Assembly: GCF_010725725.1 (NCBI RefSeq)
Contig: NZ_AP022599.1
Location: forward strand, 248,001-312,000
DNA from: Mycolicibacterium pulveris
GTDB taxonomy: Bacteria; Actinomycetota; Actinomycetes; Mycobacteriales; Mycobacteriaceae
DNA: 64,000 nucleotides
Direction of reading: 5' to 3'
The notes beneath the pieces were generated by a model. It ran no database searches, had not been told where the DNA came from, and worked only from the letters and a program-made list of their open reading frames with translations. Positions 25,800 to 34,639 of the stretch are shown one piece after another. Position 1 is the first letter of the stretch, and each line of letters opens with the position of its first letter. The translations under genes were made by a program, and so were the position numbers.

Positions 25800-26627
25800 T
25801 TAGGCCTGGCCGACCTCGAAGCGCACGAACCGGGTGACCTTCACCCCGGCCTCGTCGAGCAGCGCCTTGACCGTCTTCTTGTTGTCGGACACCGACGGCT
25901 GATCGAGCAGCACGACGTCCTTGTAGAAGCCGTTCAGCCGGCCCTCGACGATCTTGGGCAGCGCCTGCTCGGGCTTGCCCTCGTTGCGCGCGGTTTCCTC
26001 GGCGATGCGGCGCTCGTTGGCGACCACGTCCTCGGGCACGTCCTCGCGGGTCAGGTACTTGGCCTTCAGCGCGGCGATCTGCAGCGCCACAGCGTGCGCG
26101 GCGTCCTTGTCGGAGCCCTCGTACTCGACCAGCACACCGACGGCCGGCGGCAGGTCGGCGGCCCGCTTGTGCAGGTAGGTCTCCACGGTGCCGTCGAAGT
26201 AGGCCACGCGGCGCAGCTCGAGCTTCTCGCCGATCTTGGCCGACAGGTCGGCGATGACCTGCTCGACGGTAGGGGCCGCCGAATCTGCGGAAATGCGAGC
26301 GGCCTTGAGCGTGTCGATGTCGTTGGCCTTCGCCGCGGCGGCCGCGGTGACGATCTGGTCGGCGACCGCCTGGAACTCGGCGTTCTTCGCCACGAAGTCG
26401 GTCTCGCAGTTCAGCTCGATCAGCGCGCCGTCCTTGGCCGCCACCAGGCCCTCGGCGGTGGCCCGCTCGGCGCGCTTGCCGACGTCCTTGGCGCCCTTGA
26501 TGCGCAGCAGCTCGACGGCCTTGTCGAAATCGCCGTCCGCCTCGACCAGCGCGTTCTTGCTGTCGAGCATGCCGGCGCCGGTCAGCTCCCGCAGTCGCTT
26601 GACGTCGGCAGCGGTGTAGTTAGCCAT
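25800..26627 (-). CDS. tsf: Elongation factor Ts
   Basis: A 275-residue guanine-nucleotide exchange factor for EF-Tu. The N-terminal UBA-like part [20 protein letters not shown], the motif [14 protein letters not shown] that contacts EF-Tu (TDFV), and the later core and coiled-coil segments are complete. It lies 12 bases downstream of rpsB, and the two form the universal rpsB-tsf operon. Length matches the mycobacterial protein (about 271). Confidence 0.98.
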   Translation of the reverse strand: MANYTAADVKRLRELTGAGMLDSKNALVEADGDFDKAVELLRIKGAKDVGKRAERATAEGLVAAKDGALIELNCETDFVAKNAEFQAVADQIVTAAAAAKANDIDTLKAARISADSAAPTVEQVIADLSAKIGEKLELRRVAYFDGTVETYLHKRAADLPPAVGVLVEYEGSDKDAAHAVALQIAALKAKYLTREDVPEDVVANERRIAEETARNEGKPEQALPKIVEGRLNGFYKDVVLLDQPSVSDNKKTVKALLDEAGVKVTRFVRFEVGQA

Positions 26628-26639
26628 CCTCAGCTCTCC

Positions 26640-27512
26640 CTAAGCCTCTGAAGTCTTCGGTTCGGTCTGGACGTTCGCCTCCGGGGTGGAAGGCTCGGCA
26701 CCGGCGGCGGTCGGGGACGCGGTCGTGGCCGCCGGCGCGGTCGCGGAGGCCAGCAGTTCCTGCTCCCACTCGGCCAGCGGCTCGGCACCCGTGGCGTCCG
26801 GCTTGTCGCCGTCACGCCCCACACCGGCCCTAGCCTGCAGCCCCTCGGCGACCGCGGCGGCGATCACCTTGGTCAGCAGCGCGGCCGAGCGGATCGCGTC
26901 GTCGTTGCCCGGGATCGGGTAGTCGACGAGGTCGGGATCGCAGTTGGTGTCGAGGATCGCGATGATCGGGATGTTCAGCTTGCGGGCCTCGGCGACGGCG
27001 AGGTGCTCCTTGTTGGTGTCCACCACCCAGATCGCCGACGGCACCTTCTGCATATCCCGGATACCGCCGAGGCTGCGCTCGAGCTTGTTCTTCTCCCGGG
27101 TCAGCATCAGGATTTCTTTCTTGGTACGACCCTCGAAACCACCGGTCTGCTCCATCGCCTCGAGCTCCTTGAGGCGCTGCAGCCGCTTGTGCACGGTCTG
27201 AAAGTTGGTGAGCATGCCGCCCAGCCAGCGCTGGTTCACATAGGGCATGCCGACGCGGGTGGCCTCTTCGGCGATCGCTTCCTGCGCCTGCTTCTTGGTG
27301 CCGACGAACAGGATCGTGCCGCCGTGGGCGACGGTCTCCTTGACGAACTCGTACGCCTTGTCGATGTAGGTCAGCGTCTGCTGCAGGTCGATGATGTAGA
27401 TGCCGTTGCGGTCGGTGAAGATGAACCGCTTCATCTTGGGATTCCAGCGACGGGTCTGGTGCCCGAAGTGGGTGCCGCTGTCAAGCAGCTGCTTCATGGT
27501 TACAACAGCCAT
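26640..27512 (-). CDS. rpsB: 30S ribosomal protein S2
   Basis: A 290-residue S2 protein. It opens [20 protein letters not shown] and has the signatures [21 protein letters not shown] and [15 protein letters not shown]. From about residue 250 on it carries an Ala/Pro/Thr/Glu-rich tail, a known lineage feature of mycobacterial S2. The ATG at 27512 is fixed by homology; the open frame runs far upstream through the leader without similarity. It heads the rpsB-tsf operon and is divergent from a secreted LytM-like gene. Confidence 0.98.
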   Translation of the reverse strand: MAVVTMKQLLDSGTHFGHQTRRWNPKMKRFIFTDRNGIYIIDLQQTLTYIDKAYEFVKETVAHGGTILFVGTKKQAQEAIAEEATRVGMPYVNQRWLGGMLTNFQTVHKRLQRLKELEAMEQTGGFEGRTKKEILMLTREKNKLERSLGGIRDMQKVPSAIWVVDTNKEHLAVAEARKLNIPIIAILDTNCDPDLVDYPIPGNDDAIRSAALLTKVIAAAVAEGLQARAGVGRDGDKPDATGAEPLAEWEQELLASATAPAATTASPTAAGAEPSTPEANVQTEPKTSEA

Positions 27513-27798
27513 GTCGGCTATTTCCTTTTTCGTCGGTTGTCGCCCGACGCCGGGTGACGCCGAGCCCTGGTGCCCGCTCGGAATGCCAGACCCGTCTGGG
27601 AACGGGACCGACGGCATCCGGGATACGACCGTGAAGAACCGGGTCGTGGCGCAGACACGCGAAGTCAGCCCGCTCGCGCGAGCTGCGGTTAGCAAGTTTA
27701 CACCGTGTGCAGGGGTGCTTTTTCCACAGCGACCTGCTGATCCACAGATCGCCGCCGAGACCTGGCGCGGTTTACCCAAAATGCGCTGAGCTGGGCCG
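27513..27798. other. Divergent leader/promoter region of rpsB and the M23 gene
   Basis: This 286-base gap has no convincing gene. A candidate -10 for rpsB (TAAACT on the minus strand, 27695-27700, preceded by GTG in an extended-10 context) would give a leader of about 180 bases, a usual length for ribosomal operons and room for S2 autoregulation. No good -35 is visible at standard spacing. Confidence 0.35.
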
Positions 27799-28281
27799 AT
27801 GCGGTGGCTCGCGCTGGTGGCCGCGGCGCTGGTGTGGGCGGCGCCCGCGGGCGCCGACGGTGAACGGTTGCGGTGGCCGCTGCAGCCGCGGCCCACGGTG
27901 GCGCGCGCTTTCGACGCGCCGTCGCCGCACTGGCAGCGCGGGCACCGGGGTGTGGACCTGGCCGGTTCGACGGGCCAGAGCGTGTATGCCGCGGCCGCGG
28001 GCACGGTGGTGTTCGCCGGTGAGCTGGCCGGTCGGCCGCTGGTGTCGATCGCGCACCCCGGTGGCCTGCGCACCAGCTATGAGCCGGTGCAGCCGGCCGT
28101 GCGCGCGGGGCAGCTCGTCGACACCGGGACCGCGATCGGGGTCCTCGACGCCGGCCATGCCGGCTGCCCGACGGCGGCGTGCCTGCACTGGGGCGCGATG
28201 TGGGGCCCCGCGTCGCGCGCGGACTACGTCGACCCGCTGGGTCTGCTCGCCACCACACCCATCCGCCTCAAACCGGTCTGA
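27799..28281 (+). CDS. Secreted LytM/M23-fold protein with altered active site
   Basis: A 160-residue exported protein: signal peptide to about Ala19, then one M23 (LytM) domain. Zinc ligands seem present: His49 and Asp53 in HRGVDL and His130 in CLHWG. The two catalytic His of LytM are not: the HxH pair reads Cys128-Leu-His130, and the usual YxHL reads TSYEPV with Glu95. It may therefore bind metal and peptidoglycan without cutting, or use other residues. It corresponds in position to Rv2891 beside rpsB in M. tuberculosis. LytM-like proteins without full active sites often activate amidases. Confidence 0.85.
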   Translation: MRWLALVAAALVWAAPAGADGERLRWPLQPRPTVARAFDAPSPHWQRGHRGVDLAGSTGQSVYAAAAGTVVFAGELAGRPLVSIAHPGGLRTSYEPVQPAVRAGQLVDTGTAIGVLDAGHAGCPTAACLHWGAMWGPASRADYVDPLGLLATTPIRLKPV

Positions 28282-28298
28282 GCGTCAACCCCTCTTGG

Positions 28299-28360
28299 CG
28301 CGAGCGTGCGTGTCAGAGGACGACACGCCGAGGTTTTCCGCGAGTTTGCGCACGCTCGCG
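28299..28360. terminator. Hairpin of 12-bp perfect arms after the M23 gene
   Basis: CGCGAGCGTGCG (28299-28310) pairs exactly with CGCACGCTCGCG (28349-28360) across a 38-base loop. It lies between two co-directional genes and may end the M23 transcript. Similar GCGAGCGTGCG hairpins are scattered between genes in many mycobacteria, so it may equally be a dispersed repeat. Confidence 0.45.
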
Positions 28361-28391
28361 ACGACGCCGGCGAGCGCCTACCGTCACGAAC

Positions 28392-29360
28392 ATGACCGTC
28401 GCATCCGACGCGCACCGCAACCGCCGGCTCCGGTTCGGCCTGCACACGGCCCTGCCCCGCGGCACGGAACTGGCCGAGTTCGCCGTCGCGGTCGAAAACG
28501 CCGGCTTCGACGTGCTGACGATCCCCGACCATCTCGTGGCGTCGCTCTCGCCGTTCGCCGGGGCCACCGCGGCCGCCACAGCCACCACCCGGCTGCACAC
28601 CGGCACGCTGGTGCTGAACAACGACCTGCGTCACCCGGTCGAGGTCGCCCGCGAAACAGCCACCGTCGCAGCGGTTTCCGGCGGCCGCTTCGAACTCGGG
28701 CTGGGCGCCGGGCACATGAAGTCCGAATACGACGCCGCCGGCATCCCTTTCGACTCGGGTCGCGTACGGGTCGACCGACTGGTCGAGTCGGTGCAGGTGA
28801 TCCGGTCGCTGCTGGCCGGTGAGCCTGTCGACGTCGACGGCGCCCATTACCGGGTGCACGCCGAGGCCGGATCGCTGGTCGCGGCGCCCGGCGTTCGGGT
28901 GCCGATCCTGGTGGGCGGCAACGGAACCCGGGTACTGCGGTTGGCCGGCCGCGTCGCCGACATCGCGGGGCTGGCCGGGTTCAGCCACAACCGCGACGCC
29001 ACGAAGGTGGAGTTGACGCATTTCGACGCCACGGGACTGGAGAACCGGATCACGGTGGTGCGCGACGCGGCCGGCGACCCTTTCGACGCCGTCGAACTCA
29101 ACGCGCTCATCCAGTTCGTGGTCGTCACCGACGATCGCGAGGCAGCGGCCGCCGAATTGGCCGCCACGTTCGGCGGCGTCTCCCCGGAGCTGTTGTTGGA
29201 CTCCCCCTTCGTGCTGCTCGGCACGCATGACCAGATGGCCGAAACGCTCGTCGCGCGGCAACAGCGCTTCGGGGTGAGCTACTGGACGGTGTTCGACGAA
29301 TGGGTGGGCCGTCCCTCGGCGATGCCCGACATCGCCGAGGTGATCAACCGGTTGCGTTGA
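28392..29360 (+). CDS. Luciferase-like (LLM) F420- or FMN-dependent oxidoreductase
   Basis: A 322-residue bacterial-luciferase-like TIM-barrel protein. It opens LRFGLHTALPRGTELAEFA and carries NAGFDVLTIPDH, GRFELGLGAGHMKSEYDAAG and VPILVGGNGTRVLRLAGR, the pattern of the mycobacterial MSMEG_2516/Rv2893 subfamily (TIGR03621-like F420 group). Such enzymes reduce or oxidise organic substrates with F420 or FMN. Place in the core region matches Rv2893 between rpsB and xerC. The ATG at 28392 starts the homologous part. It is convergent with xerC, 15 bases between the stops. The substrate is unknown. Confidence 0.9.
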   Translation: MTVASDAHRNRRLRFGLHTALPRGTELAEFAVAVENAGFDVLTIPDHLVASLSPFAGATAAATATTRLHTGTLVLNNDLRHPVEVARETATVAAVSGGRFELGLGAGHMKSEYDAAGIPFDSGRVRVDRLVESVQVIRSLLAGEPVDVDGAHYRVHAEAGSLVAAPGVRVPILVGGNGTRVLRLAGRVADIAGLAGFSHNRDATKVELTHFDATGLENRITVVRDAAGDPFDAVELNALIQFVVVTDDREAAAAELAATFGGVSPELLLDSPFVLLGTHDQMAETLVARQQRFGVSYWTVFDEWVGRPSAMPDIAEVINRLR

Positions 29361-29375
29361 GCTCGGCCAGCCGAA

Positions 29376-30278
29376 TCACGCGCGGGGGTGGGCCTGGTCG
29401 TGCACGGCGCGCAGCCGGGCGACGGTGACATGGGTGTAGAGCTGTGTGGTCGCCAGCGTGGAATGGCCCAGCAGTTCCTGTACGACGCGCAGGTCCGCCC
29501 CGCCCTCGAGCAGGTGCGTGGCGGCGCTGTGGCGTAACCCGTGCGGGCCGATGTCGGGTGCCCCGTCGACGGCCGCGATCGTCTGGTGCACGACGGTGCG
29601 GGCCTGCCGCGGGTCGAGGCGGCGGCCCCGCACGCCCAGCAACAGCGCAGGCCCGGAGTCGGCGGTGGCCAACGCGGGGCGTCCGTCGGCCAGCCACGCC
29701 GTCAGCGCCGTCTGCGCAGGTACGCCGAAGGGGACGGTGCGCTGTTTGTTGCCCTTGCCCAGTACGCGCAGCAGCCGCCGCGACGTGTCGACGTCGTCGA
29801 GGTCCAGTCCGCACAGCTCGCTGACCCGGATTCCGGTGGCGTACAACAACTCGACGATCAGGCGGTCCCGCATTGCGAGCGGGTCGCCTTGTTGGGCACC
29901 GGATTTCGCGGCCGCCATGGCGTCGAGCGCCTGGTCTTGACGCAGCACCGACGGAAGGGTGCGCCGGGCCTTGGGTACCTGCAGGCGGACCGCCGGATCG
30001 GCGGCGATCAGCCCGCGCCGCACCGCCCACGCGGTGAACGTCTTGACCGACGACGTGCGCCTGGCCAGCGTCGTGCGGGCCGCACCCGCGGTCGCCTGCG
30101 CGGCCAGCCAGGAGCGCAGCAGCGGCAGCGTCAGCGCGTCCAGGCCCATCTCGGAGATCTGCTGGTCAGCGAACTCGAACAGCGACCGCAGGTCACCGAG
30201 GTAGGCGCGGCGGGTGTGCTCGGAGCGCCCGCACTGCAGTGCGAGGTACTCGTCGAACTCCTCGAGGATCGCCTCCAC
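29376..30278 (-). CDS. xerC: Tyrosine recombinase XerC
   Basis: A 300-residue tyrosine recombinase that with XerD resolves chromosome dimers at dif. The N-terminal SAM-like core-binding domain includes [19 protein letters not shown], and the catalytic domain shows Arg in [14 protein letters not shown], Lys in [38 protein letters not shown] with the nucleophile Tyr. The GTG at 30278 corresponds to the start of the M. tuberculosis protein; a GTG at 30299 is an alternative. It is immediately behind the lactate-oxidase-like gene (32-base gap). Confidence 0.96.
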   Translation of the reverse strand: MEAILEEFDEYLALQCGRSEHTRRAYLGDLRSLFEFADQQISEMGLDALTLPLLRSWLAAQATAGAARTTLARRTSSVKTFTAWAVRRGLIAADPAVRLQVPKARRTLPSVLRQDQALDAMAAAKSGAQQGDPLAMRDRLIVELLYATGIRVSELCGLDLDDVDTSRRLLRVLGKGNKQRTVPFGVPAQTALTAWLADGRPALATADSGPALLLGVRGRRLDPRQARTVVHQTIAAVDGAPDIGPHGLRHSAATHLLEGGADLRVVQELLGHSTLATTQLYTHVTVARLRAVHDQAHPRA

Positions 30279-30310
30279 GCCCCTTACCGTCGCAGACACG
30301 ACCGCGGGTG

Positions 30311-31471
30311 TCAGGTGACGCGCCGCATCGCCTCCGGGGTCAGTTCTTTCAGCGAGCGGTAACCGTCGACGGCCATGGTCACATCGGCCTCGGCCAGCAG
30401 TGACCGCAGCACGTGCACGATGCCGTCGACACCGCCCAGGGCGAGCCCGTAGGCGTAGGGCCTGCCGACGGCCACGGCGTCGGCGCCCAGTGCGAGCGCC
30501 TTGACGATGTCGGTGCCGCTGCGGATGCCGGAGTCGAACCACACGGGTAGCCCGTCGGCGGCGTCGACCACCGCGGGCAAACAGTCGATGGCAGGAATTC
30601 CGCCGTTGGCCTGCCGCCCGCCGTGATTGGAGCAGTAGATGGCGTCCACGCCGCCGTCCTTGGCGCGGCGGGCGTCGTCGGGGTGGCAGATGCCCTTGAC
30701 GATGAGCGGCAGATCGGTGAGCGAGCGCAGCCACGGCAGGTCATCCCAGGTCAACGGGTTGCCGAAGATCTGCGCCCACCGCAACACCGCGCCTTGGGAA
30801 TTCTCCTCGGGCGGCTGCGCCAGGCTCGCCCGGAACACCGGATCGGTGGTGTAGTTGGCCAGACACAGCCCGCGAAGAAACGGAAAGTTCGACGACGTCA
30901 GGTCGCGGGGGCGCCACCCGGGAATCCACGTGTCCAGGGTGACGACGATGCCCTTGAACCCGGCCGCCTCGGCGCGGTGCACGAAGCTGGCCGCCAGCTC
31001 GCGATCGGTGGGGGTGTAAAGCTGGAAAAAGCCTGGGGTGTCACCTAATTCGGCGGCCACCTGTTCCATCGGGTCGGCCGACATCGTCGACGCGATCATC
31101 GGCACGCCGGTGCGCGCGGCGGCCCGCGCGGTGGCGAGGTCACCGTGGCCGTCCTGGGCGCAGAGTCCGATGACGCCCACCGGCGCCAGCAGCGCCGGCG
31201 AGGGCAGCGTCATCCCGAACAACTCCACCGACAGGTCGCGCTCATTGGCGCCGACAAACATCCGCGGCATCAGCCCCCAGTGGTCGAAAGCGGTGACGTT
31301 GACGCGCTGGGTGCGTTCGTCGCCTGCTCCGCCGGCGACATAGGACCACATCGACGGGGACATCGCGGCTTGGGCCTTGGCCTCCAGTTCCGCGAACGCC
31401 ATCGGCAGTGCCGGCAGCACGCCGGACAGGCCCTGAAAGTAGATCTCGAGTTGGTAGTCGCTGAACGCCAT
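30311..31471 (-). CDS. FMN-dependent alpha-hydroxy-acid oxidase/dehydrogenase
   Basis: A 386-residue member of the lactate oxidase / lactate monooxygenase / L-lactate dehydrogenase (FMN) family, oxidising 2-hydroxy acids to 2-oxo acids. The catalytic His-Arg pair is in [15 protein letters not shown], the FMN phosphate site in [20 protein letters not shown], and [20 protein letters not shown] is the N-terminal FMN block. It is closest in form to lactate 2-monooxygenase-like proteins. It is an insertion in the otherwise conserved xerC-viuB row, which suggests gain in this lineage. Actual substrate (lactate, mandelate or another) not known. Confidence 0.9.
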   Translation of the reverse strand: MAFSDYQLEIYFQGLSGVLPALPMAFAELEAKAQAAMSPSMWSYVAGGAGDERTQRVNVTAFDHWGLMPRMFVGANERDLSVELFGMTLPSPALLAPVGVIGLCAQDGHGDLATARAAARTGVPMIASTMSADPMEQVAAELGDTPGFFQLYTPTDRELAASFVHRAEAAGFKGIVVTLDTWIPGWRPRDLTSSNFPFLRGLCLANYTTDPVFRASLAQPPEENSQGAVLRWAQIFGNPLTWDDLPWLRSLTDLPLIVKGICHPDDARRAKDGGVDAIYCSNHGGRQANGGIPAIDCLPAVVDAADGLPVWFDSGIRSGTDIVKALALGADAVAVGRPYAYGLALGGVDGIVHVLRSLLAEADVTMAVDGYRSLKELTPEAMRRVT

Positions 31472-31495
31472 GCGGCTAGGGTGCCAGGCCGATGC

Positions 31496-32362
31496 TCAGG
31501 CGTTGGCCTGTTCCTCGGCCTTGGCCAGTTCCCGTTTCCACTGGCGGAACGTCTCTTCGGTGCGGCCACGACGCCAGTAGCCGGAGATCGACGACGCCCA
31601 CTTGGCCTCCACACCGCGCTCCTTGCGGATATAGGGCCGCAGGTTGTGCATCACCGCCTGCGCCTCGCCGTGGATGAAGACCTGCACCTGCCCCGGTAGC
31701 CACGGCGTCTCCTTGACCGCCGCGATGAGCGGCGCGTTGTCGCCGGCGATGTCCTCGGGCACCAGGTCGGCGCGGCCGCCACGATAGATCCAGGTCAGCT
31801 CGACACCGTCGGGCCTCTTCAGCGCGATCTCGTCCTCGGGCCCCGCGACTTCAATGAAGGCTTTGCCGATCGCGTTGTCGGGCAACGCTTCCAGTGCCAC
31901 ACCGATCGCGGGGATGGCGGTCTCGTCACCGGCGAACAGATACCAGTCCGCTGCCGGGTCAGGCGCGTAGGCCCCGCTGGGGCCCATCAGATAGGCCGGC
32001 TGGCCCGGTTCGGCGGCCGCGGCCCACGGCCCAGCCACGCCGTGGTCGCCGTGCACCACGAAGTCGATCCAGAGCTCACGCCGCTCGGGGTCGGCGTGGC
32101 GGACGGTGAAGGTGCGCACCGTCGGTCGTCGGTCCGGTGGCAGGGTGTTGAAACTGTCGATGGTCAGCGGCTGCGGCAACGCGCCGACGTCGATGCCGTC
32201 GTCGACGACCACGATCTTGACGTAGGAATCCGTGAACTCGCTGGGCGTGAAGGTATCGAAGCCGGTGCCCGGACCCGAGCCGCCGAGCACCAGGCGGATG
32301 AGATGCGGTGTCAACTGCTCGGTGCGCATCACCTGAAAGGTGTGTATCGGACGCCCTGCCAC
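31496..32362 (-). CDS. viuB: Siderophore-interacting FAD protein ViuB
   Basis: A 288-residue siderophore-interacting ferric reductase, which releases iron from ferri-siderophores in the cytoplasm using FAD and NAD(P)H. It has an FAD-binding barrel with RRPTVRTFTVR (about residues 74-84, FAD contact), YLMGPSGAYAPDPAADWYLF for NAD binding entrance (cited at 20), and the C-terminal VFIHGEAQAVMHNLRPYI and SISGYWRRGRTEE. The GTG at 32362 has GGAGG 7 bases upstream and matches the M. tuberculosis start. Position next to xerC matches Rv2895c. A link with the iron system at 37531 is possible, but no IdeR box was found in front of it. Confidence 0.93.
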   Translation of the reverse strand: MAGRPIHTFQVMRTEQLTPHLIRLVLGGSGPGTGFDTFTPSEFTDSYVKIVVVDDGIDVGALPQPLTIDSFNTLPPDRRPTVRTFTVRHADPERRELWIDFVVHGDHGVAGPWAAAAEPGQPAYLMGPSGAYAPDPAADWYLFAGDETAIPAIGVALEALPDNAIGKAFIEVAGPEDEIALKRPDGVELTWIYRGGRADLVPEDIAGDNAPLIAAVKETPWLPGQVQVFIHGEAQAVMHNLRPYIRKERGVEAKWASSISGYWRRGRTEETFRQWKRELAKAEEQANA

Positions 32363-32455
32363 GAAATTCCTCCACATCCACGACCACACGCCGGCTTTCG
32401 CGCCGACGCGCCCGACTATACGGAGCCATACCAGCGCGAGGCCTGCCGTCGCGGT

Positions 32456-33505
32456 CTACCTTGCCAGCACCTCCGCGGTCACCTTTGGCCGCCAGTCCGA
32501 CGTCAGCAACGCCCCGAAGTTGTCCTGGTCATCCGTTTGGTCCGCGGTGTCGATGTCGCGGATCGAATAGATGAACACCGGACCGCTGTAAACGGTCCGC
32601 GCCGCCTTGGCCAGCACGTCGGTGATCTGCCGCGCCTGCTCTTGTTGGGTGACCCCGCCGGGCGTGGCCGCGGCGGTGGGCGCGCCGATCTCGGTCATCC
32701 AGATCTTCTTTCCGCCGTCGCCGTTGTCGACCATGAGTTGGCGTACCCGTTCGACATCGGACCAACCGTTGTGGTCGTCGATGCCCAACCCGGCGGGATA
32801 AACGTAGGGGTGCATGGCCATCGCATCGAAAAACCCGCCGGCGCCGAGCGCGTACATCGCCTCGACGAACGTCGGCGGCGCGTCCGGCGCGAACGCACGG
32901 CTCATCCCCGCGGCCAACACGGTGCTGTGCGGCTGCACCGCCTTGATCGCCGGATAGGCGGCCTTCAACAGCGCCGTGTAGCGGGCCGCGCGGTCGTCGA
33001 GGTAACCGAAGAAGAGCGGGACGTTCGGCTCGTTCCACACCTCCCAACTGCTGACCCGGTCGCCGTAGCGCTTCACCAGGGTGGTCAGAAAGCTGGCGAG
33101 CAGAGCCGGGTCGACGGGCGGGGCGCTGAAATACGATCCGGGCGTCCTGCCCCATTCCGGGGTGTAGGAGACCATGGCCAGCACCTGCAGCCCGCGCGAC
33201 ACCGCCCCGTCGATCCAGTGATCCAGATAGCCCCAGTCGTAGGCGCCGGGCATCGGCTCGATGCGGCTCCAGTCCACGAACACCCGCAACCATGTCGCAC
33301 CGGTTCGAGCCACTGCGTCGAGTTCGCGGTCGGCGTCCATGGGGCTCATCCACGTCATCGGTGCGCCGACGGCGAAGCCGTACCCGTCGCGGGGGGTGGT
33401 GGCCGGCTGCGCCTGCGCGGTGCGCGTATCGGTGACCGACGTCGCGGCAAACAGCAGCAAGACGGCGGCGATCCCGCCGACGAACCTGTTCACCCCGCTG
33501 CGCAT
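32456..33505 (-). CDS. Secreted clan-A glycoside hydrolase (GH5/GH39-like)
   Basis: A 349-residue exported TIM-barrel glycosidase. The signal peptide ends near TAQAQP (about residue 33). The acid/base Glu is in EVWNEPN (about 158) and the nucleophile Glu in WMTEIGAP (about 272), the clan GH-A arrangement. It resembles GH39 enzymes such as PslG of Pseudomonas, which cut matrix polysaccharide. A mycobacterial cell envelope glucan, arabinan or a host or environmental polysaccharide may be the target; this cannot be told from sequence. It lies between viuB and dprA on the same strand, 12 bases after dprA, and seems to be an accessory gene within the core block. Confidence 0.87.
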   Translation of the reverse strand: MRSGVNRFVGGIAAVLLLFAATSVTDTRTAQAQPATTPRDGYGFAVGAPMTWMSPMDADRELDAVARTGATWLRVFVDWSRIEPMPGAYDWGYLDHWIDGAVSRGLQVLAMVSYTPEWGRTPGSYFSAPPVDPALLASFLTTLVKRYGDRVSSWEVWNEPNVPLFFGYLDDRAARYTALLKAAYPAIKAVQPHSTVLAAGMSRAFAPDAPPTFVEAMYALGAGGFFDAMAMHPYVYPAGLGIDDHNGWSDVERVRQLMVDNGDGGKKIWMTEIGAPTAAATPGGVTQQEQARQITDVLAKAARTVYSGPVFIYSIRDIDTADQTDDQDNFGALLTSDWRPKVTAEVLAR

Positions 33506-33517
33506 TTCGACAACCTA

Positions 33518-34639
33518 CTAAAGGACGCGTTTCCAACGTCCGTCGCGGCGCCTCACCAAGCCGGCCAGCTCAAGGGTTGCCAGCGGGCCCAACACCTGTC
33601 GGGCCGGCAAACCGGCGGCCATCGCGATCTCGTCGAGATCACGGGCCGCACGTGCGGGCAGCGCGTCATAGACGCGTTTGTCGGTGTCGTCGAGGCCGTC
33701 GAGCGGTGAGACCGGCCGCGGCTCGTCGGGAGCCAGCTCGCCGATCCGGCCGACCAGCTCGATGACCTCCTCGGCGCGGGTGATCAGACGGGCCCCGTCC
33801 CGCAGTAAGACGTGGCACCCGACCGACGCCGAGGACGTGATCGGGCCGGGAACCGCGCACACCGCGCGCCCCAGGGCACCGGCCCACGCCGCGGTGTTGG
33901 CGGCGCCGCTGCGGGCCCCGGCCTCCACGACGACGGTGGCGCCGGCCAGCGCAGCCACCAGCCGGTTGCGGGTCAGAAACCGGTGCCGTGCCGGGCGCAC
34001 GCCGGGTGGATATTCGGTGATCAATGTCCCGTCCTCGGCGATCCGTCGCAGGAGCGCGCTGTGTCCCGCCGGATAGGGCACGTCGATCCCGCCGGCGAGC
34101 ACCGCGACGGTCAGCCCGTCGGCCGCCAGGGCGGCGCGGTGCGCTGCCCCGTCGATACCGAACGCCGCACCGGACACCACCGCGACATCTCGTCCAGCCA
34201 ACCCCGCGGCCAGATCTCCCGCGGCGAACTCGCCGTACGCGGTGGCCGCCCTGGTGCCGACCACCGCCGCAGCACGGGCAGTTACGTCGTCTAGCCGCGC
34301 CGACCCGACCACCCACAGCACCATCGGCTTGTGAGCCTGCGGACGCAGCCGCCCACCGATGCCGGCGAACGCGGTGAACGCCAGCATCGGCCATTCATCG
34401 TCATCCGGAGTGACCAGCCGACCGCCCATCGCCGCGAGCAGGTCTAAATCCCGTGCAGCACAGTCGATGTGGCGCCGCGATTCCACTCCGTCGTTCACCG
34501 CAGCCCCGGCTTGCCCGGTGCGGACACGATCGGCGGCTTCGACCACTCCGACCCGCGCCACCAGTGCATTCAGCGCCGGGCACGGTGGTTCGGCCACCCG
34601 GGACAGGTAGGCCCAGGCACGCGCAACGTCGTCGCTCAT
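33518..34639 (-). CDS. dprA: DNA processing protein DprA
   Basis: A 373-residue DprA/Smf protein, which binds single-stranded DNA and loads RecA in transformation or recombination. The Rossmann-like core includes AAVVGTRAATAYGE, VSGAAFGIDGAAHRAAL and VLAGGIDVPYPAGHSALL, and the C-terminal winged-helix domain is at about 305-373. The ATG at 34639 overlaps the stop of the ComM-like gene (ATGA). yraN, comM-like and dprA form one coupled operon, as in M. tuberculosis (Rv2898c-Rv2896c). Confidence 0.95.
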   Translation of the reverse strand: MSDDVARAWAYLSRVAEPPCPALNALVARVGVVEAADRVRTGQAGAAVNDGVESRRHIDCAARDLDLLAAMGGRLVTPDDDEWPMLAFTAFAGIGGRLRPQAHKPMVLWVVGSARLDDVTARAAAVVGTRAATAYGEFAAGDLAAGLAGRDVAVVSGAAFGIDGAAHRAALAADGLTVAVLAGGIDVPYPAGHSALLRRIAEDGTLITEYPPGVRPARHRFLTRNRLVAALAGATVVVEAGARSGAANTAAWAGALGRAVCAVPGPITSSASVGCHVLLRDGARLITRAEEVIELVGRIGELAPDEPRPVSPLDGLDDTDKRVYDALPARAARDLDEIAMAAGLPARQVLGPLATLELAGLVRRRDGRWKRVL

